From contig NZ_CP195158.1 in assembly GCF_051200825.1 (NCBI RefSeq), positions 3,038,001 through 3,102,000 of the forward strand: 64,000 bases of DNA, read 5' to 3'. The stretch comes from Formosa sp030427735 (lineage in GTDB: Bacteria; Bacteroidota; Bacteroidia; Flavobacteriales; Flavobacteriaceae). Under the pieces are notes generated by a model, which was not told the DNA's origin, did no database searches, and saw only the letters and a list, made by a program, of their open reading frames with translations. Shown here piece by piece: positions 52,615-60,371 of the stretch. Numbering within the stretch: position 1 is the stretch's first letter; every line of letters starts with the position of its first letter. The position numbers were made by a program, and so were the translations under genes.

Positions 52615-53343
52615 TTGACAAAAGTAAATCCCTATAAAGACAGCGACTTAGGAAAAAAGGAGCAAGTCACTAAAATGTTCGACACTATTTCAGGCAATTA
52701 CGACGATTTAAATCGTGTGATTTCGTTTGGAATTGATATTAAATGGCGAAAAAAAGTAGTAAGCCTTGTTAAAAGCACTAATCCTAAAACCATATTGGAT
52801 ATCGCAACGGGTACAGGTGACTTAGCTATTAATTTAGCCGAAACCAATGCCGAAAAAATTATAGGCTTAGACATTAGCAGCGGTATGCTGGAAGTTGGAA
52901 AAGAAAAAGTAAAAGCCAAAAACCTAGACCATAAAATAGAAATGGTTTTAGGCGACTCCGAGCACATTCCGTTCCCAGACAATGCCTTCGATGCCATTAC
53001 GGTGGCCTTTGGTGTTAGAAATTTTGAAACCTTAGAAAAAGGCTTGGCCGAAATTTTACGCGTGCTTAAACCAAATGGCATTTTTGTAATTTTAGAAACA
53101 TCGGTGCCTACCAAAACACCGTACAAACAAGGCTACAATTTGTACACAAAAAACATTTTACCATTAATTGGCAAACTGTTTTCTAAAGACAAAACGGCTT
53201 ACAAATATTTAAGCGAATCGGCGGCTGTTTTTCCTCACGGGCAGGCGTTAAACAATATTTTAGAAAAAATTGGGTTTATTAATGTTGAAGATTTTCCGCA
53301 AACACTTGGAGTCGCGACTATTTACACATCATCTAAAAAATAA
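52615..53343 (+). CDS. ubiE: Demethylmenaquinone methyltransferase
   Basis: UbiE/MenG methylates demethylmenaquinone to menaquinone, the last step of its synthesis; menaquinone is the sole quinone expected here. It has 242 residues from a TTG at 52615 (TKVNPYKDSDLGKKEQV). Family motifs: VTKMFDTISGNYDDLNRV, motif I ILDIATGTGDLAI, GLDISSGMLEVG, VAFGVRNFETLEKGLAEI and ETSVPTKTP. The earlier in-frame TTG at 52558 lies upstream of the -7 box. porT follows after 1 nt, the common arrangement in Flavobacteriaceae. Confidence 0.94.
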   Translation: MTKVNPYKDSDLGKKEQVTKMFDTISGNYDDLNRVISFGIDIKWRKKVVSLVKSTNPKTILDIATGTGDLAINLAETNAEKIIGLDISSGMLEVGKEKVKAKNLDHKIEMVLGDSEHIPFPDNAFDAITVAFGVRNFETLEKGLAEILRVLKPNGIFVILETSVPTKTPYKQGYNLYTKNILPLIGKLFSKDKTAYKYLSESAAVFPHGQALNNILEKIGFINVEDFPQTLGVATIYTSSKK

Positions 53344-53344
53344 T

Positions 53345-54088
53345 ATGAAAAAACCATTTGTCATCTTATTATTAATCCTGGCCTCGCATACGGCTTCTGC
53401 CCAACTATTCAGTAAAGAAAAAATTCTGAATAACGAAAATTTTGATAAAGACAGATTTAGTTGGGGGTATTTTCTCGGGTTTAACCATTACGGTGCTAAA
53501 TTCGATTATAAAGAAAAACTTACCGATGCAAATGGAAGAGATGTTACAGATATACAGGTAAAAACAAAACCAGGTTTTAGTGTTGGGCTATTAGGAAACC
53601 TTAGAATTAACGATTATGTAGATTTACGTTTCGAACCCGGACTATACATTACCAACCGGGAGCTTATGTACCCAGAAGAATATTTTGCAGACAGAGCATA
53701 TACCGACGCCGATTTAATAAGAGAGGTAAAATCTACCTATGTGCATTTTCCGTTACTCGTAAAGTTTTCAACCAAACGATTAAATAATTTTAAGCCTTTT
53801 GTGGTTGGCGGTATTTCTACCTCGCTAAACTTAAACAGTAATCAGAACAACCCGAACGACAATAACAACGGGCAATTTAGAATGACTAAAAGCTCCTATT
53901 ATTACGAAGTTGGTTTTGGGGTAGACTTTTATTTATACTATTTTAAATTTACACCATCCATCCGCGGTGTATTTGCCATAAATGACGAGTTAATAAGAGA
54001 TAACGAAGCCAACGGCCCAAGCCCTTGGACCGACAATATAGAAAGCATGAAATCTAGAGGAGTGTTTATCAATTTCACTTTTCAATAA
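53345..54088 (+). CDS. porT: T9SS outer-membrane protein PorT
   Basis: This 247-residue beta-barrel protein is needed for type IX secretion and gliding. The start is ATG 53345, which opens a signal peptide (PFVILLLILASHTASAQ). Family segments: FSWGYFLGFNHYGAKFDYK, TKPGFSVGLLGNLRI, DLRFEPGLYITNRELMYP, STYVHFPLLVKFS and FVVGGISTSLNLNSNQ. Any longer frame upstream overlaps the ubiE gene and is rejected. It follows ubiE by one base, and its last codons overlap the convergent RNA methyltransferase by 7 bp. It presumably serves the LamG cargo encoded at 3223-6339. Confidence 0.93.
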   Translation: MKKPFVILLLILASHTASAQLFSKEKILNNENFDKDRFSWGYFLGFNHYGAKFDYKEKLTDANGRDVTDIQVKTKPGFSVGLLGNLRINDYVDLRFEPGLYITNRELMYPEEYFADRAYTDADLIREVKSTYVHFPLLVKFSTKRLNNFKPFVVGGISTSLNLNSNQNNPNDNNNGQFRMTKSSYYYEVGFGVDFYLYYFKFTPSIRGVFAINDELIRDNEANGPSPWTDNIESMKSRGVFINFTFQ

Positions 54089-54807
54089 ATTCGCCGCTTA
54101 AATTCACTCAACAAAATAGAGGTAGCTGTAGCTACGTTTAAACTCTCGGTTGCTTGCAAGGCTCCAAATCTAGGTATGGCTAGTTTTTGGGTTACTAAAT
54201 CTGCTATAGTTTTAGAAACTCCATTAGCCTCGTTGCCCATAACCAAAATACCAGAATCTGGAAGCGGAGATTTATACACATTTTCACCATCCATAAAAGC
54301 ACCATATATAGGCAATGCCGTATTTGCTAAAAACTGTTCCAAATCTAAATACGTTATGTTAACACGTGTTACAGACCCCATAGTAGCTTGTATTACTTTA
54401 GGGTTAAAACAATCTACCGTACCCAAATTACATATTAAGTCTTGCACCCCAAACCAATCGCATAACCGTATAATGGTGCCCAAATTCCCAGGATCTCTAA
54501 CATTGTCTAAAGCAACACAAAGTTTAGTAGTTTGTATGGGCTGTACTTCTGGCATTTCAAAAACCGCTAGAGCTTTATTGGGTGTCGTTAAAAAACTAAT
54601 GCGTTTTAAATCGGCTTCAGAAACAACAACCTGGTGTTCTAAAGGCAAATCGAATGCTGCTGTTGTAAACAACTTATGGAGTTTAAACGAAGACTGCAAA
54701 AGTTCGTCTATCCCTTTTTCGCCTTCTACAACAAACAATTTAGTGTCTTGTCTATACTTTTTTTGCTTTAACTTTGCAATTAATTTTATTTGATTTTTTG
54801 ATAACAT
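54082..54807 (-). CDS. TrmH/SpoU family RNA 2'-O-methyltransferase
   Basis: This is a 241-residue SPOUT-fold enzyme. The N-terminal substrate-binding domain (KLIAKLKQKKYRQ ... LFVVEGEKGIDELL) is followed by the three SpoU motifs: ALDNVRDPGNLGTIIR, GILVMGNEANGVS and IPRFGALQATESLNVATA. These form the knotted SAM site. The target is probably an rRNA ribose, as in RlmB-type enzymes, but the site cannot be named. The gene overlaps porT by 7 bp at the 3' ends and is divergent from tamL. Confidence 0.94.
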   Translation of the reverse strand: MLSKNQIKLIAKLKQKKYRQDTKLFVVEGEKGIDELLQSSFKLHKLFTTAAFDLPLEHQVVVSEADLKRISFLTTPNKALAVFEMPEVQPIQTTKLCVALDNVRDPGNLGTIIRLCDWFGVQDLICNLGTVDCFNPKVIQATMGSVTRVNITYLDLEQFLANTALPIYGAFMDGENVYKSPLPDSGILVMGNEANGVSKTIADLVTQKLAIPRFGALQATESLNVATATSILLSEFKRRIY

Positions 54808-54825
54808 TCAAATAATGTATTTTTG
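54798..54825 (+). promoter_or_regulatory. Promoter TTG-N17-TATTTTTG for tamL
   Basis: A -33 TTG (54798-54800) is spaced 17 nt from an exact -7 TATTTTTG (54818-54825). This is one of only two places in the window where both elements line up; the start codon is 88 nt downstream. Confidence 0.65.
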
Positions 54826-54912
54826 ATTTTATAAGTACCTTTAGTCGTTTTGTTTAAAACAATTTACAAACTTAAAACAAGGCTTTAAACTTTTCTAATT
54901 TCTTTTTTATTC

Positions 54913-57438
54913 TTGAAACACAGGTTCCCAAAAATAGTGTTATTTATTGTAATAACAGGTTTAATTACCGCTTGTAATTCTATTAAACGCGTGGGAGAAG
55001 ACAAACACCTCTTGGTAAAAAACACCATTTATGTAGACAGTGTAAAAAATAAATCTGAAACGATAGAAAATCTCTTATATCAAGAACCAAACAAAACGCT
55101 ACTGGGCTTACCCATTAGATTATACATTTACAATTTAGCCAGACCCAATATAGACTCTATTGTTAATGCACAAATAAACCGAAGCGAAAAACACAGAAAA
55201 CGCTTAGAACGTTTCCTATCTAAAAAACAATTACACCAATTTGTAGAAGCCAGAAAAGGTTTTAACTCTTGGCTTAAAACAACTGGAGAAGCCCCGGTTA
55301 CCATTAACGAACTGCGCAGCAAAAAATCGGTCACAAGACTAGAGGATTATTACACTAACAACGGTTATTTTGATGTAGAAGCCCGTTACGACACCATTAT
55401 TACTGGCACCAAAAAAGCTGAAGTAAATTACCATGTAAACCTTGGCACGCCTTTTATAATAGACAGTTTAACCACGCAAATTATGTCTCCAATTGTAGAC
55501 TCGCTATACCATCAATTTAAAAGACGGTCTTTTATAAAATCTGGCGAACGCTATACGACCGATAATTTTGAAGCCGAACGCGACAGGATTACAAGTAATT
55601 TAAGAAACCATGGTGTCTACCAATTTAGTCAGGACTATGTTATTTTTCAAGTCGATACGATTAACACCAATAAAAAAATGAATGTTGAAGTTCAAATAAA
55701 GAACTTCAACCAACGCAATCAAGATTCAGTGCGCAGAGAACCTTTTAAAATTTTTACAATTAAAGATGTTAATATTTACACCGATGCCTCGAACGAAAAC
55801 AGAAACGATCAATTACAAGACTCTATAACCTACAAAGGCTACAATTTGTATAGCACCAGTAAAATGACTTACAGACCTAAAGCACTTACCGATGCTGTTT
55901 TTATTTCGCCAGGATCTATTTTTAGAGATATAGACCGTACCAGAACCTACAAACATTTAAGCGAATTGAGAACGTTTAAATATCCAGATATTAAATATGT
56001 TGAAAACCCCGACACTACGCTTACTGCCAACATATATTTAACGCCCTTAAAAAAATTCAATTTAGGATTTAGCACCGAAGTATCCACGAGTAATATTCAG
56101 GTTATTGGATTTTCTGTTAACCCGAGTTTATTGGCCAGAAATATTTTTAAAGGTGCCGAAACTTTAGAATTATCGGGTTTTGCTTCAATAGGGTCGTCTA
56201 AAGATGCTAACCAAAACGAAGATCGTTTTTTCGACATCAACGAAGTTGGAGCCGATTTAAAACTTACCATCCCCAGATTGTTTTTCCCTTTTAATACCGA
56301 TAGTTTAATCCCAAAACACATGTCGCCTACAACCAAAATGGGACTCTCGGTAGCGAGTCAAAAAAATATTGGTTTAGACAAAAGATCGTTTACAGGGGCA
56401 TTAAACTACAATTGGAAACCGTCCCGACGTGTTACCCAATCGCTAGAACTTTTTAGTGCGCAATACGTAAGAAATTTAAATCCAGACAATTACTTTAACG
56501 TTTACAGTACATCATACAACACTTTAAATGATATCGCGCACGATAGTGGCTATTTACCAAGAAATGAAGACTTAGAAATACCAGAAGGCACCAACGAGTT
56601 TATAAATGAAGTATTGGGTCCGAATCCACCTAGAGGCATTTCCGACGATGATATCCAAACCGTAAATAATATTGATGAACGCCAAGTTAGGTTAACCGAA
56701 AACAACCTGATTGTATCGAGTGCCTTCACCTATATTCGGGACAGCCGTAGAGATGTTTCCGATGAAGATTTTTACATTTTTAGAGGCCGCATAGAATCGG
56801 CTGGAAATTTATTAGCATTAGGCTCGTCGCTATCTAATCAGAGCAAAAACAGCGATGGACGCTACGAACTATTTAATGTAGCCTATTCGCAATACATTAA
56901 AACCGAATTGGATTTCACCAAGCACTGGGATTTGGGCCACAAAAACATATTAGCCGTTCGCAGTTTTTTTGGCATTGCGATTCCGTATGGCAACTCGCCT
57001 AACATTCCGTTCTCTAAAAGTTTTTTTGCAGGAGGTGCCAACGATAACCGTGCTTGGTCGGCCTACGACTTAGGCCCTGGAAGCTCTCAAAACAAAGACG
57101 ATTTTAACGAAGCTAACTTAAAAATTGCCCTTAATATTGAACACCGCTTTAACGTTTACGAAGATTTATACGGAGCTTTATTTGTAGACATGGGTAACAT
57201 CTGGAATGTTTTTGATAATGTGCAAGACCCAGGCGCCACCTTCGAAAGTATCGAATCGTTAAAAGACATTGCCATTGGCTCTGGATTTGGATTACGTTAC
57301 GATTTTAGTTTTTTAGTCTTCAGATTCGATATCGGATTTAAAACTTACGATCCGTCTTACTCTAACGACGAACGTTGGTTAAACGATTTTAATTTCGGAA
57401 ATGCCGTTTATAACGTAGGTATCAACTATCCGTTCTAA
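54913..57438 (+). CDS. tamL: BamA/TamA-type outer-membrane lipoprotein (TamL)
   Basis: This 841-residue Omp85 protein has a lipoprotein signal (ITGLITACNSIKRVGEDKHLL, Cys near 21), the TamL form of TamA found in Bacteroidota. POTRA-like domains (about 25-330) lead to a long C-terminal barrel. The Omp85 motif appears as SKSFFAGGANDNRAWSAYDL and GFGLRYDFSFLVFRFDIGF. The start is a TTG at 54913, as no ATG precedes the lipoprotein signal. It would help insert or fold outer-membrane or surface proteins; a tamB gene is not adjacent here. Many barrel strands have aspartate- and asparagine-rich loops. The gene is downstream of a well-formed promoter. Confidence 0.9.
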   Translation: MKHRFPKIVLFIVITGLITACNSIKRVGEDKHLLVKNTIYVDSVKNKSETIENLLYQEPNKTLLGLPIRLYIYNLARPNIDSIVNAQINRSEKHRKRLERFLSKKQLHQFVEARKGFNSWLKTTGEAPVTINELRSKKSVTRLEDYYTNNGYFDVEARYDTIITGTKKAEVNYHVNLGTPFIIDSLTTQIMSPIVDSLYHQFKRRSFIKSGERYTTDNFEAERDRITSNLRNHGVYQFSQDYVIFQVDTINTNKKMNVEVQIKNFNQRNQDSVRREPFKIFTIKDVNIYTDASNENRNDQLQDSITYKGYNLYSTSKMTYRPKALTDAVFISPGSIFRDIDRTRTYKHLSELRTFKYPDIKYVENPDTTLTANIYLTPLKKFNLGFSTEVSTSNIQVIGFSVNPSLLARNIFKGAETLELSGFASIGSSKDANQNEDRFFDINEVGADLKLTIPRLFFPFNTDSLIPKHMSPTTKMGLSVASQKNIGLDKRSFTGALNYNWKPSRRVTQSLELFSAQYVRNLNPDNYFNVYSTSYNTLNDIAHDSGYLPRNEDLEIPEGTNEFINEVLGPNPPRGISDDDIQTVNNIDERQVRLTENNLIVSSAFTYIRDSRRDVSDEDFYIFRGRIESAGNLLALGSSLSNQSKNSDGRYELFNVAYSQYIKTELDFTKHWDLGHKNILAVRSFFGIAIPYGNSPNIPFSKSFFAGGANDNRAWSAYDLGPGSSQNKDDFNEANLKIALNIEHRFNVYEDLYGALFVDMGNIWNVFDNVQDPGATFESIESLKDIAIGSGFGLRYDFSFLVFRFDIGFKTYDPSYSNDERWLNDFNFGNAVYNVGINYPF

Positions 57439-57527
57439 TCAAAAAAAACACCCATAATTTATAACGATTTCGTCAATTTCAGCGGTTTTATCACCCAATA
57501 CCTGCAAAAAAATACTTAAAAAAGTAT

Positions 57528-57535
57528 TACTTTTG
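57528..57535 (+). promoter_or_regulatory. -7 promoter box TACTTTTG for fbaA
   Basis: An exact TAnnTTTG match 34 nt before the fbaA ATG; no TTG is seen at -33. Confidence 0.5.
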
Positions 57536-57569
57536 AGGAAATCAAACTTAAACATTAAACAAAATAATT

Positions 57570-58637
57570 ATGGGACATAACATTAAACCTGGTGTTGCAA
57601 CTGGTAAAGAAGTTCAAAACATTTTTAAATATGCAAAAGAGAAAGGATTTGCTCTTCCTGCTGTAAACGTAATTGGCTCGAACACCATTAACGGTGTTTT
57701 AGAAACCGCAAGAGATTTAAATGCGCCCGTAATTATACAGTTTTCTAATGGCGGTGCGGTATTTAACGCAGGAAAAGGACTAAGTAACGACGGACAAAAA
57801 GCGGCCATCGCTGGAGCAACTGCTGGTGCCAAACACGTTCATTTAATGGCCGAAGCGTATGGTGTTCCTGTAATTTTACACACAGACCATTGCGCCAAAA
57901 AATTATTGCCTTGGATAGATGGTTTATTAGATGCCAGCGAAAAACATTTTGCAGAAACAGGAAAACCATTATTCAGCTCGCACATGATCGATTTAAGCGA
58001 GGAGCCTATAAAAGAAAACATCGAAATCTGTAAACAATACCTAGAGCGCATGAGCAAAATGGGTATGACCTTAGAGATAGAACTAGGTATTACCGGTGGT
58101 GAAGAAGATGGTGTAGATAACAGCGATGTCGATGAATCTAAATTATACACCCAACCAGAAGAAGTTGCTTATGCTTACGAAGAGTTAAGTAAAGTAAGCG
58201 ATCAGTTTACTATTGCAGCTGCTTTTGGTAACGTACACGGGGTTTACAAGCCTGGTAACGTAAAATTAACTCCAAAAATTCTTAAAAATTCTCAAGAATA
58301 TATTTCAGAAAAATATGGTGTAGGTCATAATCACATCGATTTTGTATTCCATGGCGGATCTGGTTCTTCTGTAGAAGAAATTAGAGAAGGTATCAGTTAC
58401 GGTGTAATTAAAATGAATATAGACACCGACATGCAATTTGCCTTCATGAGCGGAATTCGTGATTATATGAACGATAAAGCCGATTATTTAAAAACGCAAA
58501 TTGGTAGCCCAGAAGGTCCTGAAGCTCCAAATAAAAAATATTACGACCCTCGAGTTTGGTTAAGAAAAGGCGAAGAAACATTTGTTTCTAGACTAAAAAA
58601 GGCATTTGAAGATTTAAATAATGTAAATACATTGTAA
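57570..58637 (+). CDS. fbaA: Class II fructose-bisphosphate aldolase
   Basis: FbaA is a zinc-dependent aldolase cleaving fructose-1,6-bisphosphate in glycolysis and running in reverse in gluconeogenesis. It has 355 residues of the longer E. coli-like class IIA type. The catalytic aspartate and zinc histidine are in ILHTDHCAKKLLPW, further zinc ligands are in FGNVHGVYKPG and FVFHGGSGS, and the phosphate contact lies in KMNIDTDMQFAF. It has its own -7 box and is followed by an unusual 16-bp inverted repeat rather than a classical terminator. Confidence 0.98.
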   Translation: MGHNIKPGVATGKEVQNIFKYAKEKGFALPAVNVIGSNTINGVLETARDLNAPVIIQFSNGGAVFNAGKGLSNDGQKAAIAGATAGAKHVHLMAEAYGVPVILHTDHCAKKLLPWIDGLLDASEKHFAETGKPLFSSHMIDLSEEPIKENIEICKQYLERMSKMGMTLEIELGITGGEEDGVDNSDVDESKLYTQPEEVAYAYEELSKVSDQFTIAAAFGNVHGVYKPGNVKLTPKILKNSQEYISEKYGVGHNHIDFVFHGGSGSSVEEIREGISYGVIKMNIDTDMQFAFMSGIRDYMNDKADYLKTQIGSPEGPEAPNKKYYDPRVWLRKGEETFVSRLKKAFEDLNNVNTL

Positions 58638-58770
58638 AATAAATCTTAGCGTTTTGCTAAAATTAAAAACAAAATTTTAATTTTGACCCCTGCAACCTAA
58701 TGGTATTACATAAAGATTATGGTTTAAACACCTTGTCTTCAAACACGTAATACCTTACTTGTAAAAAATT

Positions 58771-58813
58771 AACTAACGTAAATGTACCGTTTTACGCTAC
58801 ATTTACGTTAGTT
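58771..58813. repeat. Perfect 16-bp inverted repeat between fbaA and accD
   Basis: AACTAACGTAAATGTA (58771-58786) and its exact complement (58798-58813) flank an 11-nt loop. No T run follows, so it is not a textbook terminator. The rest of the 240-nt gap shows nothing further. Confidence 0.7.
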
Positions 58814-58877
58814 TATAAACGCTAAACAAAACATTTTAAGCTTCCCCGATAGCTTAAAAGCTAAAAATAAAATCAAT

Positions 58878-59735
58878 ATGTCTTGGTTTAAACGAAAAAC
58901 AAAAGGAATAACAACCACAACCCAAGAAAAAAAAGATACTCCTAAAGGGTTATGGTACAAGTCTCCAACAGGCAAAATTGTAGATACCGAAGAGTTAGAA
59001 AAAAACTTTTACGTAAGTCCTGAAGATGGCTATCACGTAAGAATTGGCAGCAAAGAATATTTCGAAATTCTTTTCGATGACAACAAGTTTAAAGAATTAG
59101 ACCAGAACTTAGAGTCTAAAGACCCGCTTAAATTTGTAGACACAAAAAAATACCCAGACCGTTTAAAAGCCGCACAAGAAAAAACAAAACTAAAAGATGC
59201 TGTTAGAACAGCCGTTGGCAAATCTAAAGGTAAAGACTTAGTTATTGCGTGTATGGATTTTGCCTTTATTGGTGGATCTATGGGAAGTGTAGTCGGCGAA
59301 AAAATAGCACGTGCAGCAGACTATGCATTAAAAAAGAAAATGCCATTAATGATTATCTCTAAATCTGGAGGCGCCCGTATGATGGAAGCCGCTTTGTCAT
59401 TAATGCAATTAGCCAAAACATCGGTTAAACTAGCCCAACTAGCAGATGCTGGCATACCTTACATCTCGTTATGTACAGACCCAACAACAGGAGGAACAAC
59501 AGCTTCTTTTGCCATGTTAGGCGATATTAACATTAGCGAACCGGGAGCTTTAATTGGTTTTGCTGGCCCACGAATTGTTAGAGATACTACAGGAAAAGAA
59601 TTACCAGAAGGGTTTCAAACCGCCGAATTTTTATTAGAACACGGATTCTTAGACTTTATAACCCAACGTAAAGATTTAAAAAATAAGGTAAACTTATACA
59701 TCGATTTAATTACCAATCAACCCATTCGTGCGTAA
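58878..59735 (+). CDS. accD: Acetyl-CoA carboxylase carboxyltransferase subunit beta
   Basis: AccD forms the carboxyltransferase with AccA and moves the carboxyl group from biotin to acetyl-CoA, giving malonyl-CoA. It has 285 residues. The crotonase-fold core is intact: AFIGGSMGSVVGEKI, SKSGGARMMEAALSLMQ, DPTTGGTTASFAMLGD and GFAGPRIV. The N-terminal zinc ribbon, which normally has four cysteines in two CxxC pairs, reads GLWYKSPTGKIVDTEEL and NFYVSPEDGYHVRIG, so no cysteine remains in either pair. The loss looks clean, not frameshifted. No accA is nearby, which is common. Confidence 0.96.
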   Translation: MSWFKRKTKGITTTTQEKKDTPKGLWYKSPTGKIVDTEELEKNFYVSPEDGYHVRIGSKEYFEILFDDNKFKELDQNLESKDPLKFVDTKKYPDRLKAAQEKTKLKDAVRTAVGKSKGKDLVIACMDFAFIGGSMGSVVGEKIARAADYALKKKMPLMIISKSGGARMMEAALSLMQLAKTSVKLAQLADAGIPYISLCTDPTTGGTTASFAMLGDINISEPGALIGFAGPRIVRDTTGKELPEGFQTAEFLLEHGFLDFITQRKDLKNKVNLYIDLITNQPIRA

Positions 59736-59858
59736 TAATTAAACAATAATCCTTTACGCGCTCGCAATATGAGGATTGCTAATAAAACTAAATGACTTCA
59801 TTTTTATGTGAGAAATATAAAAGATTGACAATTTAAGCATTAAATCATATTATATTCA

Positions 59859-59866
59859 TATATTTG
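59859..59866 (+). promoter_or_regulatory. -7 promoter box TATATTTG for rpsO
   Basis: An exact TAnnTTTG match 53 nt before the rpsO ATG. Confidence 0.5.
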
Positions 59867-59919
59867 CCGCTTGAAAGAAAATCTTTCATGTACATAAAAA
59901 TCATTTAAATAATATTGGA

Positions 59920-60189
59920 ATGTATTTAACAAAAGAATCAAAAGAAGAAATCTTCGCAAAACACGGTAAAGGAAAGAACGATACAGGTTCTGCTGAAGGT
60001 CAAATCGCGTTATTCACGCACAGAATTAATCACTTAACAGAACACTTAAAAAACAATCGTAAAGATTACAACACAGAGCGTTCGTTAGTAAAATTAGTAG
60101 GTAAGCGTAGAGCGCTACTAGATTACTTAACTAAAAAGGATATCTTAAGATACCGTGCTATCGTTAAGGAATTAGGATTAAGAAAATAA
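59920..60189 (+). CDS. rpsO: 30S ribosomal protein S15
   Basis: S15 binds 16S rRNA at the central domain junction early in 30S assembly. It has 89 residues, the normal length. GSAEGQIALFTHRINHLTEHL, KDYNTERSLVKLVGKRRALLDYL and RYRAIVKELGLRK cover the RNA-binding helices. In many bacteria S15 represses its own message through a 5' structure; the 50-nt leader here is too short to show one convincingly. It is followed by a terminator and then pnp, the classic rpsO-pnp order. Confidence 0.98.
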   Translation: MYLTKESKEEIFAKHGKGKNDTGSAEGQIALFTHRINHLTEHLKNNRKDYNTERSLVKLVGKRRALLDYLTKKDILRYRAIVKELGLRK

Positions 60190-60190
60190 C

Positions 60191-60219
60191 AAAAGAGAGG
60201 CTTTATGCCTCTTTTTTTC
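60191..60219 (+). terminator. Terminator after rpsO
   Basis: AGAGGC (60196-60201), loop TTTAT, GCCTCT (60207-60212), then seven T. The A run on the left extends the stem. Confidence 0.85.
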
Positions 60220-60371
60220 ATTTATAACTCGAGTTCGAACGAGCATAACCATCGACAATTGAAGAAGCTTTTACAGTTTTTCATTGGTCACTACAACAAC
60301 TACACAACAACACAACGACCATTGTTTAACATGTTTCAAGCATAAATAAGCTTGATAAAGAATTAAAATTT

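Noticed and set aside
53270..53344. Upstream extension of porT inside ubiE
   Set aside because: The extension overlaps coding sequence of ubiE, and the signal peptide starts at the ATG at 53345.
54176..54793. Open frame of 205 codons opposite the RNA methyltransferase gene
   Set aside because: It lies wholly antisense to a conserved SPOUT enzyme and its product has no recognisable domain or signal.
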